Origin: Staphylococcus sp. GSSP0090
GTDB taxonomy: Bacteria > Bacillota > Bacilli > Staphylococcales > Staphylococcaceae
Assembly: GCF_013391405.1 (NCBI RefSeq)
Contig: NZ_JACBFD010000007.1
Coordinates: 1-64,000 of the forward strand
Direction: 5' to 3'
DNA length: 64,000 bases
Shown here: positions 9,687 through 20,417 of the stretch, one piece after another
How the letters are laid out: every line of letters begins with the position of its first letter
Numbering within the stretch: position 1 is the stretch's first letter
The notes under the pieces: generated by a model
Database searches by the model: none
Told to the model about the DNA's origin: nothing
The model's input: only the letters and a program-made list of their open reading frames with translations
Program-made: the position numbers and the translations under genes

Positions 9687-11231
9687 ATGTCACAAACAGA
9701 AACGCAAGAAAACAAAGGCATTGGCCGTAAGGTACAAGCGTTTGGTTCATTTTTAAGTAGTATGATTATGCCGAATATCGGTGCTTTTATCGCATGGGGA
9801 TTCATCGCTGCAATCTTTATTGATGGTGGTTGGTGGCCAAATAAAGATTTAAGTGAATTAGCTGGTCCTATGATTTCTTACTTAATTCCATTACTTATTG
9901 CATATAGTGGTGGTCGTTTAATTCATGAAATGCGTGGCGGTATTATTGCTGCTGTTGCAACGATGGGTGTTATCGTAGCATTACCTGATACGCCAATGTT
10001 ACTTGGTGCCATGATTATGGGTCCACTTGTAGGTTGGTTAATGAAGAAAACAGATGAATTCATTCAGCCAAGAACACCACAAGGTTTTGAAATGTTATTC
10101 AATAATTTCTCAGCCGGTATCTTAGGTTTCATCATGACAATTGTTGGATTTAAAATTTTAGCTCCAATTATGGAATTCATTATGCATATACTATCACTTG
10201 CAGTTGAAGCATTGGTACATGCACATTTACTTCCACTAGTAAGTATTATCGTGGAACCTGCTAAGATTGTCTTCTTGAACAATGCAATTAACCATGGGGT
10301 TTTCACACCACTTGGCGCAGATCAAGCAGCATCTGCTGGACAATCTATCTTATATACAATTGAATCTAACCCTGGACCTGGTTTAGGTATTTTAGTTGCT
10401 TATATGATTTTTGGTAAAGGTACAGCAAAAGCAACATCATATGGTGCAGGTATTATCCACTTCTTAGGTGGTATTCATGAAATTTACTTCCCATATGTAT
10501 TAATGCGTCCGTTATTATTTATCGCTGTAATCTTAGGTGGTATGACTGGTGTCGCAACTTATTCATTACTTGATTTCGGCTTCAAGAGTCCTGCCTCACC
10601 TGGTTCATTCATCGTTTATATGTTGAACGCACCTAAAGGTGAATTCTTACACATGGTGCTTGGTGTGTTATTAGCGGCAATCGTTTCATTTGTTGTTGCA
10701 GCACTTATTTTAAAATTCACAAAAGAACCGGAAGAAGACTTAGAAGCAGCTACTGAAAAAATGGAAGCTTCAAAAGGCAAAAAATCAAGTGTATCTTCTA
10801 AGCTAAAAGGGAAAGAAGATAATAATACTGCTTCAACAACTGGATCAGCCGCTGCTGGTGCAACTGCTTCATCTTCAGAAACTAAAGATGGACAATCAGA
10901 AGAAGCATTATTAGATAATTATGATACTGAAAATGTAGACGCTCATGATTATAGTAAAGTAAATCATGTCATCTTTGCTTGTGACGCTGGTATGGGATCT
11001 AGTGCCATGGGTGCAAGTATGTTACGAAATAAATTTAAAAAAGCAGGCATTCAAGATGTAGAAGTTACAAATACTGCAATCAACCAATTGCCTGGCGATG
11101 CACAACTTGTTATTACTCAGAAGAAACTTACTGATAGAGCAATTAAACAAGTACCAAATGCAATCCATATCTCTGTAGATAATTTCCTAAACTCTCCTAG
11201 ATATGATGAATTACTTGAAAATCTTAAATAA
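9687..11231 (+). CDS. mtlA: Mannitol-specific PTS enzyme IICB
   Basis: A 514-aa membrane protein that imports mannitol and phosphorylates it. The IIC part (about 1-345) has multiple membrane helices and the GGIHEIYFPY substrate-site region. A Ser/Thr/Ala-rich linker of about 75 residues follows. The IIB domain has C432 in FACDAGMGSSAMGAS as the phospho-acceptor. No IIA domain is fused; that function is the separate mtlF gene two genes down. The start has gaggtg about nine bases upstream. First gene of the mannitol operon. Confidence 0.96.
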   Translation: MSQTETQENKGIGRKVQAFGSFLSSMIMPNIGAFIAWGFIAAIFIDGGWWPNKDLSELAGPMISYLIPLLIAYSGGRLIHEMRGGIIAAVATMGVIVALPDTPMLLGAMIMGPLVGWLMKKTDEFIQPRTPQGFEMLFNNFSAGILGFIMTIVGFKILAPIMEFIMHILSLAVEALVHAHLLPLVSIIVEPAKIVFLNNAINHGVFTPLGADQAASAGQSILYTIESNPGPGLGILVAYMIFGKGTAKATSYGAGIIHFLGGIHEIYFPYVLMRPLLFIAVILGGMTGVATYSLLDFGFKSPASPGSFIVYMLNAPKGEFLHMVLGVLLAAIVSFVVAALILKFTKEPEEDLEAATEKMEASKGKKSSVSSKLKGKEDNNTASTTGSAAAGATASSSETKDGQSEEALLDNYDTENVDAHDYSKVNHVIFACDAGMGSSAMGASMLRNKFKKAGIQDVEVTNTAINQLPGDAQLVITQKKLTDRAIKQVPNAIHISVDNFLNSPRYDELLENLK

Positions 11232-11271
11232 TAAATAATCACTATATAGAACAATACTGGAGGGTATGGCT

Positions 11272-13302
11272 ATGTTTTTGAGTACACGTGAAAAAGAAAT
11301 TATCGAAATGTTAATTAAATATCACGGTCAATATGTCACAATTTACGACATTGCTCAAAACTTAGCTGTATCCTCTCGTACTATTCATAGAGAATTAAAA
11401 TCTATTGAATCTTTCTTATCAAATTTTGATATAGCATTAGAGCGTGTCACCAAAAAAGGCATACAACTTAATACAAGTGACGTCGCTCTATCTTCACTGA
11501 AACATGCTTTACTAAATGAAAACACAATTGATTTATCGCAGGAAGAGCAAAAAGTTATTATTTTATATGCATTGATACAAGCGGATACACCTATTAAACA
11601 ATATGGCTTAGCACAAGAAATAGGTGTTTCAAATCAAACATTATCAAAACTTTTAGACGAACTCGATGTTGAACTTGATTTATACCAATTACGTTTACAC
11701 AAAAAACGCGGAGAAGGTATTCAATTACACGGCCCTGAATCTAAAAAACGGGAATTATTAAGTCAATTAATGGTTAATAATCTTAATAGTACGAGTGTTT
11801 ATTCAGTAATTGAAAACCACTTCGTTTATCAATCCATCAACCAATCTCAATTAGCTATGGTAGATATGGATAAAATTTTTCAAATAGAACGTATTTTAAT
11901 GGATCATCTTGATCAACTGCCCTATTCATTAACAGAATCCAGTTATTTAACATTAACCGTCCACATTGTCTTAAGCATTGATAGAATGTTAAACGGTCAA
12001 TATGTCGCATTAAATAAAGATATTTATCAAAGTGTCAAACATTCATTTGAACACGAAGTTGCGCAAGCACTAGCTTTACATCTGGAACATATATACGGCG
12101 TTCAGTTTAACCAGGCAGAAGTAACATTTATTACGATTCATCTCCGTGGTGCTAAACGTAAAGAATCTGCCGAAGTATTTAAAGACAATAAAGATGAAAC
12201 TAAAATTGACAACTTTATACAGTCGGTAACACACTTTTCACAACAAACATTTAAAGAAACAGAAACATTAAGTGAAGGATTAAAATTGCATATCATTCCA
12301 GCTATCAATCGATTAAATGCTAATATTGAAACATATAATCCTTTAACCGAAATGATTAAACACAAATACCCTAGATTGTTTGAAAGTGTTCATCGAGCAT
12401 TATTACAAACTTGGCCTGATTTCACATTTCCGGATAGTGAAATTGCTTTTATCGTTTTACATTTCGGCGGTGCAATACAAAGCCAAGGTGCGCATTTGTA
12501 CAATGTACTTGTCGTTTGTAGCAGTGGTATAGGTACAAGTCGTTTGCTTGCTACGCGACTGCAACAAACATTTAGCGAAATCCAAAAAACAACACAAGCA
12601 TCTGTAGGTGATTTAAAAGCAATGGATACATCGCAATTTGATGCAATTATTTCTACTGTAGATATCGATATAACAACACCTTACATTACAGTAAATCCCC
12701 TACTACCTGATGCAGATATTAATCATGTTGCAGCGTTCTTAAATACTCAGCAACAACAAGTTAATTATCCATCGCCTGAACCTGAAAATCTTAATATTAT
12801 GAATCCTGAAGATAAGCTCAATTATATAAGAAAAGGGCTTGAGATTATAGATTCCGTAAATATTGATTATGCCTATGTTTCAGATTGGGCTAGTTATTTA
12901 ACAACAATATTATTATCACATCAAGTTATTACAGATGGTCCGTCATTCGCTGAACTTATTAAGCAACACATGGATAGACAAGGTTTTGTTCTAGAACCTT
13001 ACCCTATCGCCATACCTCATTTAAAAAATGAAATTATCAAGAAACCTTTCATACTTATAACCATATTAAATGAGCCAATCATGCTTAAAAGCAATCAAAA
13101 TGACAAGCAATCTGTAAGATATTTATTGAATATGTTTGTCCCACCAGACGATACCATGTCACAACTTGTAAGTGATATATCTGGAAAATTGGTAGAACAT
13201 CTCGATAATATCGATGGATTCATGGAAAGACCAGAACAACTTCAAGACTTATTGAAGCAAAGTTATCTGATACAATTACAAAATTTATTAAATATGGAGT
13301 GA
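11272..13302 (+). CDS. mtlR: Mannitol operon activator MtlR (PRD-containing)
   Basis: A 676-aa transcription factor. An N-terminal winged HTH ([21 protein letters not shown] region) is followed by a second HTH, two PTS regulation domains (with conserved His in LTVHIVLS and FITIHLRG, then FIVLHFGG), a IIB-like domain ([13 protein letters not shown], Cys present) and a IIA-like domain with a His in IAIPHLKNE. In the family, phosphorylation of these domains tunes mtl activation. The start is ATG 11272, eight bases after ggagg; ATG 11266 would be too close. Confidence 0.94.
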   Translation: MFLSTREKEIIEMLIKYHGQYVTIYDIAQNLAVSSRTIHRELKSIESFLSNFDIALERVTKKGIQLNTSDVALSSLKHALLNENTIDLSQEEQKVIILYALIQADTPIKQYGLAQEIGVSNQTLSKLLDELDVELDLYQLRLHKKRGEGIQLHGPESKKRELLSQLMVNNLNSTSVYSVIENHFVYQSINQSQLAMVDMDKIFQIERILMDHLDQLPYSLTESSYLTLTVHIVLSIDRMLNGQYVALNKDIYQSVKHSFEHEVAQALALHLEHIYGVQFNQAEVTFITIHLRGAKRKESAEVFKDNKDETKIDNFIQSVTHFSQQTFKETETLSEGLKLHIIPAINRLNANIETYNPLTEMIKHKYPRLFESVHRALLQTWPDFTFPDSEIAFIVLHFGGAIQSQGAHLYNVLVVCSSGIGTSRLLATRLQQTFSEIQKTTQASVGDLKAMDTSQFDAIISTVDIDITTPYITVNPLLPDADINHVAAFLNTQQQQVNYPSPEPENLNIMNPEDKLNYIRKGLEIIDSVNIDYAYVSDWASYLTTILLSHQVITDGPSFAELIKQHMDRQGFVLEPYPIAIPHLKNEIIKKPFILITILNEPIMLKSNQNDKQSVRYLLNMFVPPDDTMSQLVSDISGKLVEHLDNIDGFMERPEQLQDLLKQSYLIQLQNLLNME

Positions 13303-13307
13303 AAACA

Positions 13308-13742
13308 ATGAGTGAATTATTTAGCAATGAAAACATTTTTATCAACCAATCAATAAAGGATCAAAACGAAGCGATTGAAAAAGCAGGACATGCCTTAGTA
13401 TCTAGTGGTGCCGTGACTGAAGATTACATTCAAGCTATGAAAGATCGTGAAGAAGTTGTATCTACATTTATGGGTAATGGCCTAGCTATTCCTCATGGTA
13501 CTGATGAAGCAAAAACAAGTGTATTAAAATCTGGTTTAACTTTAATCCAAATTCCTGAAGGTGTTGATTGGGAAGGTGAAGAAGTTAAAGTTGTCGTAGG
13601 TATTGCCGGAAAAGATGGTGAACATTTAGATTTACTTTCTAAAATTGCGATTACTTTCAGTGAAGAAGAAAATGTTGAGCGTATTATTAATGCTTCATCT
13701 GCTGAAGAAATTAAACAAGTCTTTGAGGAGGCTGATGCATAA
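13308..13742 (+). CDS. mtlF: Mannitol-specific PTS enzyme IIA
   Basis: A 144-aa cytosolic PTS IIA protein that passes phosphate from HPr to the IIB domain of MtlA. H63 in IPHGTDEAK is the phospho-acceptor. ATG 13308 is used because atggagtg gives it a ribosome site; an in-frame GTG at 13299 would overlap the mtlR stop. The gene follows mtlR directly and abuts mtlD, which points to translational coupling. Confidence 0.95.
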   Translation: MSELFSNENIFINQSIKDQNEAIEKAGHALVSSGAVTEDYIQAMKDREEVVSTFMGNGLAIPHGTDEAKTSVLKSGLTLIQIPEGVDWEGEEVKVVVGIAGKDGEHLDLLSKIAITFSEEENVERIINASSAEEIKQVFEEADA

Positions 13743-14845
13743 TGAAAGCATTACACTTTGGCGCAGGTAATATTGGACGAGGATTTATCGGATATATACT
13801 TGCAGATAATGATGTGAAAGTCACTTTCGCAGATGTTAATGCAGATATTATCAACGCATTAGATAAAGAACATCAATATGATGTCATCTTAGCTGATGAA
13901 GCGAAAACAACGACACGCGTGCATAATGTTGATGCAATCAATTCAGGTGCCCCATCCGAAAGTCTTAAACAAGCTGTATTAGAAGCAGATTTAATTACAA
14001 CTGCTGTAGGTGTCAACATCTTACCTATTATTGCAAAATCATTTGCACCTTATTTAAAGGAAAAAGAAACACCTGTTAATATTGTTGCATGTGAAAATGC
14101 AATAATGGCAACAAATACATTAAAAGAAGCGATTTTAGATATCACTGGTCCTTTAGCAGATCACATTCACTTTGCAAATTCTGCTGTCGACCGTATCGTT
14201 CCTTTACAAACGAATGACAATCTTTTAGATGTAGTCGTTGAACCATTTTATGAATGGGTAATCGAAAAGGATGCTTGGTTTGGTCCTGAATTAGATCATA
14301 TTAAATATGTAGATGATTTAACACCATACATTGAACGTAAACTACTCACTGTTAACACGGGTCATGCTTATCTGGCTTATGCAGGAAGATTTTATGGCCA
14401 ACCAACCATTTTAGATGCTGTTAATGATGACATGATTAGACATGATTTAGAAAATGTTCTAAAAGAAACAAGTCAATATATTACTAAACAATTTAATTTT
14501 ACAGAAAGTGAACAAGCTCAATACGTTGATAAAATCATCGGTCGTTTCAAAAACCCTAATTTATCAGACGAAGTGACACGTGTTGGACGAGGCATTATAC
14601 GTAAAATTGGACCACAAGATAGAATCATTAAGCCATTAAATTATTTATACCAAAATAATTTAAAACATGATGCACTCGTTAAGACAGCTGCATTATTATT
14701 AAAATATGATGATACGAATGATCAAGAAACAGTTGAAAAAAATGAGTATATCGAAAATCATGGTGTAGAAGCATTCTTGAAAGCATATGCTAAAACAGAT
14801 GATCAATTGACTTCAGAAATTGTAAAAGAATACAACGTACTGTAA
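13742..14845 (+). CDS. mtlD: Mannitol-1-phosphate 5-dehydrogenase
   Basis: A 367-aa NAD-dependent enzyme that oxidises mannitol-1-phosphate to fructose-6-phosphate. The N-terminus has [11 protein letters not shown] (residues 8-18, NAD binding). The catalytic Lys region of the polyol dehydrogenases is seen around [16 protein letters not shown]. It shares the junction base with the mtlF stop and is preceded by gaggagg inside mtlF. Last gene of the operon, closed by a terminator. Confidence 0.96.
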   Translation: MKALHFGAGNIGRGFIGYILADNDVKVTFADVNADIINALDKEHQYDVILADEAKTTTRVHNVDAINSGAPSESLKQAVLEADLITTAVGVNILPIIAKSFAPYLKEKETPVNIVACENAIMATNTLKEAILDITGPLADHIHFANSAVDRIVPLQTNDNLLDVVVEPFYEWVIEKDAWFGPELDHIKYVDDLTPYIERKLLTVNTGHAYLAYAGRFYGQPTILDAVNDDMIRHDLENVLKETSQYITKQFNFTESEQAQYVDKIIGRFKNPNLSDEVTRVGRGIIRKIGPQDRIIKPLNYLYQNNLKHDALVKTAALLLKYDDTNDQETVEKNEYIENHGVEAFLKAYAKTDDQLTSEIVKEYNVL

Positions 14846-14863
14846 AAATCATTCAATAATATA

Positions 14864-14910
14864 AATAAAGCACTGATAAGCTTAAATTAGCCTATCAGTG
14901 CTTTATTTTT
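14864..14910 (+). terminator. Terminator of the mannitol operon
   Basis: The stem aaataaagcactgata/tatcagtgctttattttt has a T-run on the plus strand, 19 bases after the mtlD stop. Confidence 0.88.
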
Positions 14911-15000
14911 TAGAATTACCTTTTAAAACTACTTTTTAGAACTACTTTTTTAGAACTACTTTTAGAACTACTTTTAGAACTACTTTTTTGAACTACTTTC
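14911..15000. repeat. Tandem repeat, unit about agaactactttt (12-14 bases)
   Basis: About seven slightly variable copies of a(g/a)aactacttttt run head to tail between the mtlD terminator and the glmM terminator. No reading frame is associated. The unit is the reverse complement of the agtagttct element that opens each copy of the neighbouring direct repeat, so the region could fold. Confidence 0.85.
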
Positions 15001-15015
15001 ACATTTTATGTGAAT

Positions 15016-15109
15016 TAGTAGTTCTATGCATGAGCTTTAGCTCAAGTAATCCTTTGTCATTCTAGTAGTTCTTATGCATGAGCATTTAACTCAGGCAATC
15101 CTTATGTCA
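15016..15109. repeat. Direct repeat pair of about 46 bases containing tagtagttct and tatgcatgagc
   Basis: Copy one at 15016-15060 and copy two at 15063-15109 share tagtagttct, atgcatgagc, a small inner palindrome (tgagctttagctca in copy one) and a shared end (aatcctt, then gtca). Nothing suggests coding. Confidence 0.8.
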
Positions 15110-15144
15110 ACTTTAATCCAATAGTCATTTACGACATAATTGAC

Positions 15145-15183
15145 AAAGAGACTGATACACCTAAGGATGTCCCAGTCTCTTTT
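15145..15183. terminator. Terminator downstream of glmM
   Basis: The stem aaagagactg/cagtctcttt encloses a loop with its own short pairing, 11 bases past the glmM stop. It has A/T runs on both sides, so it can work in both directions. Confidence 0.85.
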
Positions 15184-15193
15184 ATTAAATATA

Positions 15194-16549
15194 TTATTTG
15201 TCTAAGCCCATTTTATCTTGAACTACTTCAGCAATCGTATTAGCATAACGTTGCGCATCTTCGTCAGTCGCAGCTTCAACCATAACACGGACAAGTGGCT
15301 CTGTTCCAGATGGTCTTACTAAGATACGACCCTCTCCGTTCATTTCCACTTCTACTTTTGTCATTATTTCCTGTACATCTATATTCTCTTCAACACGGTA
15401 TTTATCAGTAACACGGACATTGACTAATGATTGAGGATATTTTTTCATTTGACTAGTGAGTTGACTTAAACTTTTTCCAGTCATTTTAATGATACTTGCA
15501 AGTTGTACCCCAGTTAACAATCCATCACCAGTCGTATTATAATCCATTAATACAATATGACCTGACTGCTCTCCACCAAGATTATAGTTACCACGTCTCA
15601 TTTCCTCAACAACGTAACGGTCTCCAACTTTTGTTTTATTTGATTGAATACCTTCATTCTCAAGTGCTTTATAGAAACCTAAGTTACTCATAACTGTAGA
15701 AACAATCATATTATTATTTAATTCTTGATTTTTACTCATAGCTTGACCAATAATGAACATAATTTGATCACCGTCTACGATATTACCATTTTCATCGATT
15801 GCGATTAATCTATCGCCATCACCATCGAAGGCTAGTCCAAAGTCACATTCAGTTTCTACAACGACCTTAGCAAGTGCTTCCGGATGTGTTGAACCTACAT
15901 CTTGATTAATATTATAACCGTTTGGATTACATCCAATTGTTTCTGTATCAGCTTCTAAGTCACCAAACAAGAACGGTGCAAGTGATGAAGTTGAACCATG
16001 TGCACCATCTAGTGCAATTTTCATACCTGCTAAATCAACATCTACCGTAGATTTTAAATAGCTTATATACTTTTGCGCACCCTCAAAATAGTCTGAGTAA
16101 TGTACAATATCTTCACCAACTGGTCTTGGTAAGTCAGGATTTTCTTGATCTAATAAAAGTTCGATTTCTTGTTCTTGATCATCTGATAATTTAAATCCAT
16201 CAGAACCAAAGAATTTAATACCGTTGTCTGGCACTGGGTTATGAGAAGCTGAAATCATTACACCAAGGTCAGCTTCCATTTCACGCGTCAAATAAGCCAC
16301 ACCAGGTGTTGAAATGACACCTAAACGCATAACTTCTGCACCAATAGAAATCAATCCAGCTATTAAAGCAGATTCTAACATTTCACCCGAAACGCGTGTA
16401 TCTCTACCTACTAGTACTTTAGGATGCTTTTCGCCTTCATTATGTGCTAAAACATAGCCACCATAGCGCCCTAATTTAAACGCAAGTTCAGGCGTTAATT
16501 CTTTATTTGCAACGCCCCTTACGCCATCTGTACCAAAATATTTTGCCAT
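15194..16549 (-). CDS. glmM: Phosphoglucosamine mutase
   Basis: A 451-aa enzyme that converts glucosamine-6-phosphate to glucosamine-1-phosphate for UDP-GlcNAc synthesis. The catalytic phosphoserine is S102 in [12 protein letters not shown]. The Mg site is DGDGDR, sugar recognition is GGEQSGH, and the phosphate loop is [10 protein letters not shown] near the C-terminus. It is the last gene of the cdaA-cdaR-glmM operon, with a 27-base gap after cdaR. In relatives GlmM binds CdaA and lowers c-di-AMP synthesis. Confidence 0.97.
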   Translation of the reverse strand: MAKYFGTDGVRGVANKELTPELAFKLGRYGGYVLAHNEGEKHPKVLVGRDTRVSGEMLESALIAGLISIGAEVMRLGVISTPGVAYLTREMEADLGVMISASHNPVPDNGIKFFGSDGFKLSDDQEQEIELLLDQENPDLPRPVGEDIVHYSDYFEGAQKYISYLKSTVDVDLAGMKIALDGAHGSTSSLAPFLFGDLEADTETIGCNPNGYNINQDVGSTHPEALAKVVVETECDFGLAFDGDGDRLIAIDENGNIVDGDQIMFIIGQAMSKNQELNNNMIVSTVMSNLGFYKALENEGIQSNKTKVGDRYVVEEMRRGNYNLGGEQSGHIVLMDYNTTGDGLLTGVQLASIIKMTGKSLSQLTSQMKKYPQSLVNVRVTDKYRVEENIDVQEIMTKVEVEMNGEGRILVRPSGTEPLVRVMVEAATDEDAQRYANTIAEVVQDKMGLDK

Positions 16550-16576
16550 TATATATATCTCCTTTATTGTAAAAAT

Positions 16577-17509
16577 CTATTTAACTGTTATTTTTGCAGT
16601 CGTATCTTTTGGACTAACTTTTGTGACTTTGTCTGGAACTTGAAACTCTACTTTTTTCTCAGTTGTATCTGAAATACCATCTAAATTAACTTTTGCAGTA
16701 ATTTCATCAATATCGTCTAAGTCGTCTTTATTACCATAGATTTCAACTTCATTATCATCTAATTTAATGTCTTTAACCTCTTGACCATCTGAAAGTGAGC
16801 CAACAGATTTCATTTTTACTTTTACTTTTTTGCTATAGTCTTCTACTTTAACACTTAAATTAACTTCGTTCGGGTCAATTGAAACATCAATTTTATTTAA
16901 GTTTCTATCAAATGCAATTATTTTTGCAACATCAGTGGTATCTTTTGAAACTTTACTTTTATTTTTATACGTTGCTTTTAAGTAAGCAATTTTATCAAGT
17001 TGCTTTTGTCCACCTGTAACTTTGACTGTATCCGGTGAAACGCTTTGTTCGCTTATTTTATATTTAGGATTCAAGTCATTGTTGCTTACATCTGGTTCAA
17101 CTTTAAAGGTTTTACTTACTTTTTCTTCTAGTGACACTGTCGTTTCTTTTGGTTTTACTGTGTATTCAATATCTTTATTTAATCCATTAACTTTAAATTG
17201 TGCTGTATGCTTACCAGCTTTTTCACCACTAAGATCTAACACAGCTCTAATGTTTTCACCATTTTCTGCTTTTAAAACTTGTGATTGCGGTCCAGAAATC
17301 TCAACATCTACTTTATTAGGAACTTCACTTGCATAAAGTTCTTTATTATTGTATTTCACTTGAACTGGTACATCCTGAATCGTTTCAGATGATTTTTGAC
17401 TTAAGTTATCTGCATCAAAAATATTCCCAAACATGTTATTAGCTGATAAGAAAAATAAAACAGCTAACATCAGTGCGATTAACCTTAAACCCCATTTACT
17501 TTCTAACAT
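16577..17509 (-). CDS. cdaR: YbbR-domain regulator of diadenylate cyclase
   Basis: A 310-aa protein with an uncleaved N-terminal membrane anchor (about residues 7-28) and then a long extracytoplasmic part of repeated beta-rich YbbR domains, seen as recurring VEISGP, VKVTGG and VEIYGNKDD strands. It is known in Firmicutes to modulate CdaA. One base separates it from the cdaA stop, which implies coupled expression. Confidence 0.94.
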   Translation of the reverse strand: MLESKWGLRLIALMLAVLFFLSANNMFGNIFDADNLSQKSSETIQDVPVQVKYNNKELYASEVPNKVDVEISGPQSQVLKAENGENIRAVLDLSGEKAGKHTAQFKVNGLNKDIEYTVKPKETTVSLEEKVSKTFKVEPDVSNNDLNPKYKISEQSVSPDTVKVTGGQKQLDKIAYLKATYKNKSKVSKDTTDVAKIIAFDRNLNKIDVSIDPNEVNLSVKVEDYSKKVKVKMKSVGSLSDGQEVKDIKLDDNEVEIYGNKDDLDDIDEITAKVNLDGISDTTEKKVEFQVPDKVTKVSPKDTTAKITVK

Positions 17510-17510
17510 A

Positions 17511-18317
17511 TTAATTCACACCTTTCTCATGAAAGTGTGTGCCAAACCAATGTTCAGCCAGTAATTCTTCAAACGCTTCGTTAGAAATATCTTTTCTTAA
17601 TTTACCATCAAAAGTAACGGAAATTGAACCTGTTTCTTCAGACACAATTACAGTAAATGCATCTGATACTTCTGAGATACCAACCGCAGCTCTGTGTCTC
17701 GTACCTAAACTTTTTGCTATTTTTGCACTATCAGATAGCGGTAAATAACTGGCTGCACTCGCAATCTTATTTGCTTGAATAATCATTGCCCCATCGTGTA
17801 ATGGTGTATTTGGTATAAAAACATTTGTTAATAACTCTTGTGATATTTCAGAATTCATTGCGATGCCAGTTTCAATATAATCCTGTAAGCCTGTTTCTTT
17901 TTCAAAAACAATCAATGCACCAATACGGCGTTTTGCCATATATTGTACAGCTTTAGATACAGAAGATATCAATTTATCTTCATCGCTATTTAAATTCGTA
18001 GAATATCGTTTAAATAAACTGCCTCGCCCAAGTTGTTCTAAGGCACGTCTAATTTCTGGCTGGAATATTACAATCAATGCTAATACACCCCATTGAATAA
18101 CTAAATCAAATAATCGGGATGTTGCTGTTAAGTTAAGCATTTTACTCAATTGTTGACCAATCACTATTACTACAATACCTTTTAATAGTTGAATGGCTTT
18201 GGTACCTTTAAAAACTGTAATGAGAAGATAAAGTACATACCATACGATGAGTAAATCGAGCACACTAGCAATAATTTTTACTGTACTCCAGTCGTCAAAA
18301 AAGTTGGATAAATCCAT
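17511..18317 (-). CDS. cdaA: Diadenylate cyclase CdaA (c-di-AMP synthase)
   Basis: A 268-aa membrane enzyme that makes c-di-AMP from two ATP. Three N-terminal membrane helices (about 15-95) are followed by a DAC domain carrying the two signature motifs DGA (PLHDGAMII) and RHR (GTRHRAAVG). c-di-AMP controls potassium transport and wall homeostasis. First gene of the cdaA-cdaR-glmM operon, preceded by ggagg. Confidence 0.96.
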   Translation of the reverse strand: MDLSNFFDDWSTVKIIASVLDLLIVWYVLYLLITVFKGTKAIQLLKGIVVIVIGQQLSKMLNLTATSRLFDLVIQWGVLALIVIFQPEIRRALEQLGRGSLFKRYSTNLNSDEDKLISSVSKAVQYMAKRRIGALIVFEKETGLQDYIETGIAMNSEISQELLTNVFIPNTPLHDGAMIIQANKIASAASYLPLSDSAKIAKSLGTRHRAAVGISEVSDAFTVIVSEETGSISVTFDGKLRKDISNEAFEELLAEHWFGTHFHEKGVN

Positions 18318-18411
18318 AACATCTCCTCCGGTTATCTGTTCCCATGTTACCTATTATACCAATCATATCACTAACTGTCATATTTAGTATTTATTTTTTA
18401 GCTTAAAATAA

Positions 18412-18450
18412 ACTAAAACGGATGTAGAAAACATCTACATCCGCTATACT
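18412..18450 (-). terminator. Terminator of the arginase gene
   Basis: The stem cggatgtag/ctacatccg has a T-run on the minus strand (read as gttttagtttatttt), seven bases past the arginase stop. Confidence 0.88.
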
Positions 18451-18456
18451 TATTGT

Positions 18457-19362
18457 TTATAACAATGTTTCTCCAAAGAAACTGCCTACAAGTCCGACAG
18501 CTTGTTCTGCTGTGTCATTATTATGATCAATCAATGGATTGACTTCTACAAGATCCATTGATGTTACTAAATCAGAATTATGTAGTAATTCCAATGCAAA
18601 ATGACTTTCTCGATAAGTTAATCCTCCTAAAACTCTAGTACCAGTACCAGGTGTTTCAACAGGATCTAATGCATCTACATCAAGAGACAAATGAATACCA
18701 TCTGTTTTCTCTTTTAAGTAGTCTATGGTTTCTTCAATGACTTGTTTTATACCAAATCTATCTACTTCAGCCATCGTATATGTTTTAATATTATTATCTT
18801 TGATGTATTGTCTTTCGCCTTCATCTAAATCTCTCATTCCAATTAGAACAATGTTCTCCGGCTTTACTTTGGGTGCATAATTTGCAATGTTGACTAACTT
18901 ATCATCACCATCACCTGCAAGTATGCGTAATGGCATACCATGAATATTTCCCGAAGGTGATTCTTCAGGTATATTTAAATCTCCATGTGCATCATACCAA
19001 ATCACACCTAAGTTCTCATAGTGCTTACTCACACCAGAAATAGATCCTATTGCAATTGAATGATCACCACCCAAAATCAATGGGAAATGGTTATTTGATA
19101 TGCTATTGGAAACAGACTGACTTAATGTTTCAGACGTTTTAATAATTTCTTCTAAATTTCGTAGACCTTGTTGTTCTGAATTGAATTTATTTAAATCCAG
19201 TTCAGGCACCTCTATATTACCAGAGTCCTTTACAGTTAATCCAATTGCTTCAATTCTTGCAACGATACCAGCAAATCGTATTGCATCTGGACCAAGGTTC
19301 ACCCCTAATTTCCTTTGACCAAATGTAGATGGTGCACCTATGATTTCTACTGTTTTATTCAT
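18457..19362 (-). CDS. rocF: Arginase
   Basis: A 301-aa ureohydrolase that splits arginine to ornithine and urea. All manganese-binding motifs are present: [18 protein letters not shown] (where DAHxD supplies ligands) and SLDVDALDP. Length and motif spacing fit bacterial arginase rather than agmatinase. A single gene with aaaggggt as ribosome site. Confidence 0.95.
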   Translation of the reverse strand: MNKTVEIIGAPSTFGQRKLGVNLGPDAIRFAGIVARIEAIGLTVKDSGNIEVPELDLNKFNSEQQGLRNLEEIIKTSETLSQSVSNSISNNHFPLILGGDHSIAIGSISGVSKHYENLGVIWYDAHGDLNIPEESPSGNIHGMPLRILAGDGDDKLVNIANYAPKVKPENIVLIGMRDLDEGERQYIKDNNIKTYTMAEVDRFGIKQVIEETIDYLKEKTDGIHLSLDVDALDPVETPGTGTRVLGGLTYRESHFALELLHNSDLVTSMDLVEVNPLIDHNNDTAEQAVGLVGSFFGETLL

Positions 19363-19700
19363 TTATAAAACCCCTTTGTTATTATCTTGTTATTAGAATA
19401 ATCTAAAGTGTTTGAGTTTTCAACCTTGATTAATAGGCTATATTTAGCTATTTCATTTCTTTTTACATATAAAACCATTTTAATGATTTATCATTCAATA
19501 AAATGATTGCCAATACACTGTTTTTAGTATTTTCAAGCATAATAATGTATAAAAAGAAAATGGTGAATTTAATTGATTTTATAATAAATGAGACTGGTAA
19601 GAAAATAATTTTAATAGTTCAATTTAATATAGAGTCTTCCTTAGTTGAGAAATCTCATCTCCAGATTCAGGCAAGCACCTATTAATTTTGAATATAAAAA

Positions 19701-19726
19701 AAGTACTTCTCGTATGAGAAGTACTT
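19701..19726 (-). terminator. Terminator of the tRNA operon
   Basis: A perfect stem aagtacttctc/gagaagtactt with loop gtat is followed on the minus strand by a T-run, six bases beyond the last tRNA. Confidence 0.92.
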
Positions 19727-19731
19727 AAGAG

Positions 19732-19804
19732 TGAGCCATAGTGGGCTCGAACCACTGACCCTCTGATTAAAAGTCAGATGCTCTACCAACTGAGCTAATG
19801 GCTC
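19732..19804 (-). tRNA. tRNA-Lys (UUU)
   Basis: A 73-nt cloverleaf. The anticodon loop reads cttttaa, the acceptor is gagccat/atggctc, the discriminator is A, and the T loop is ttcgagc. No encoded CCA. Confidence 0.95.
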
Positions 19805-19810
19805 TAATGG

Positions 19811-19882
19811 CTGGGCTAGCTGGATTCGAACCAGCGCGTGATGGAGTCAAAGTCCATTGCCTTACCGCTTGGCTATAGCCCA
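19811..19882 (-). tRNA. tRNA-Gln (UUG)
   Basis: A 72-nt cloverleaf with anticodon ttg in actttgact, acceptor tgggcta/tagccca and discriminator G. CCA is encoded directly after it. Confidence 0.95.
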
Positions 19883-19889
19883 TTAATGG

Positions 19890-19970
19890 TGGAGGGGGGC
19901 AGATTCGAACTGCCGAACCCGAAGGAGCGGATTTACAGTCCGCCGCGTTTAGCCACTTCGCTACCCCTCC
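19890..19970 (-). tRNA. tRNA-Tyr (GUA)
   Basis: An 81-nt class II tRNA with a long variable arm (tccgctccttcggg region), anticodon gta, acceptor ggagggg/cccctcc and encoded CCA. Confidence 0.95.
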
Positions 19971-19990
19971 AGCTATTCATTTAAGAATGG

Positions 19991-20063
19991 TGGAGAATGA
20001 CGGGTTCGAACCGCCGACCCTCTGCTTGTAAGGCAGATGCTCTCCCAGCTGAGCTAATTCTCC
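19991..20063 (-). tRNA. tRNA-Val (UAC)
   Basis: A 73-nt cloverleaf with anticodon tac in ccttacaag, acceptor ggagaat/attctcc, discriminator A and encoded CCA. Confidence 0.95.
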
Positions 20064-20072
20064 AAATATGTA

Positions 20073-20144
20073 TGACCCCGACGGGACTCGAACCCGTGTT
20101 ACCGCCGTGAAAGGGCGGTGTCTTAACCGCTTGACCACGGGGCC
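20073..20144 (-). tRNA. tRNA-Glu (UUC)
   Basis: A 72-nt cloverleaf with anticodon ttc in ccctttcacgg, acceptor ggccccg/cggggtc and discriminator A. No encoded CCA. Confidence 0.95.
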
Positions 20145-20151
20145 ATAATGG

Positions 20152-20223
20152 CTCCACAGGTAGGACTCGAACCTACGACCGATCGGTTAACAGCCGATAG
20201 CTCTACCACTGAGCTACTGTGGA
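20152..20223 (-). tRNA. tRNA-Asn (GUU)
   Basis: A 72-nt cloverleaf with anticodon gtt in gctgttaacc, acceptor tccacag/ctgtgga, discriminator G and encoded CCA. Confidence 0.95.
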
Positions 20224-20236
20224 ATAATTAAAATGG

Positions 20237-20307
20237 AGCGGGTGATGGGAATCGAACCCACAACATCAGCTTGGAAGGCTGAGGTTTTGCCATTAAACTA
20301 CACCCGC
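20237..20307 (-). tRNA. tRNA-Gly (UCC)
   Basis: A 71-nt cloverleaf with anticodon tcc in ccttccaag, acceptor gcgggtg/cacccgc, discriminator U and encoded CCA. Confidence 0.95.
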
Positions 20308-20323
20308 ACTTTAACGATTATGG

Positions 20324-20397
20324 GGCGGATGATGGGAATCGAACCCACGAGTGTCGGAACCACAATCCGATGCGTTAACCACTTCGCCACAACCGCC
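20324..20397 (-). tRNA. tRNA-His (GUG)
   Basis: A 74-nt cloverleaf including the extra 5' G(-1) that pairs with C73, as required for histidyl-tRNA. The anticodon gtg is in attgtggtt and CCA is encoded. The acceptor gcggttg/catccgc leaves a U-U opposition at positions 5/68. Confidence 0.94.
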
Positions 20398-20417
20398 AAA
20401 GTATAAACTTAAAAGAA

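Noticed and set aside
14911-15109. CRISPR-like array
   Set aside because: Units are only 12-14 bases without spacers, the second block has two copies only, and no cas gene is near.
19503-19685. 60-codon ORF between arginase and the tRNA operon
   Set aside because: No ribosome site, no recognisable domain, and composition like intergenic DNA.
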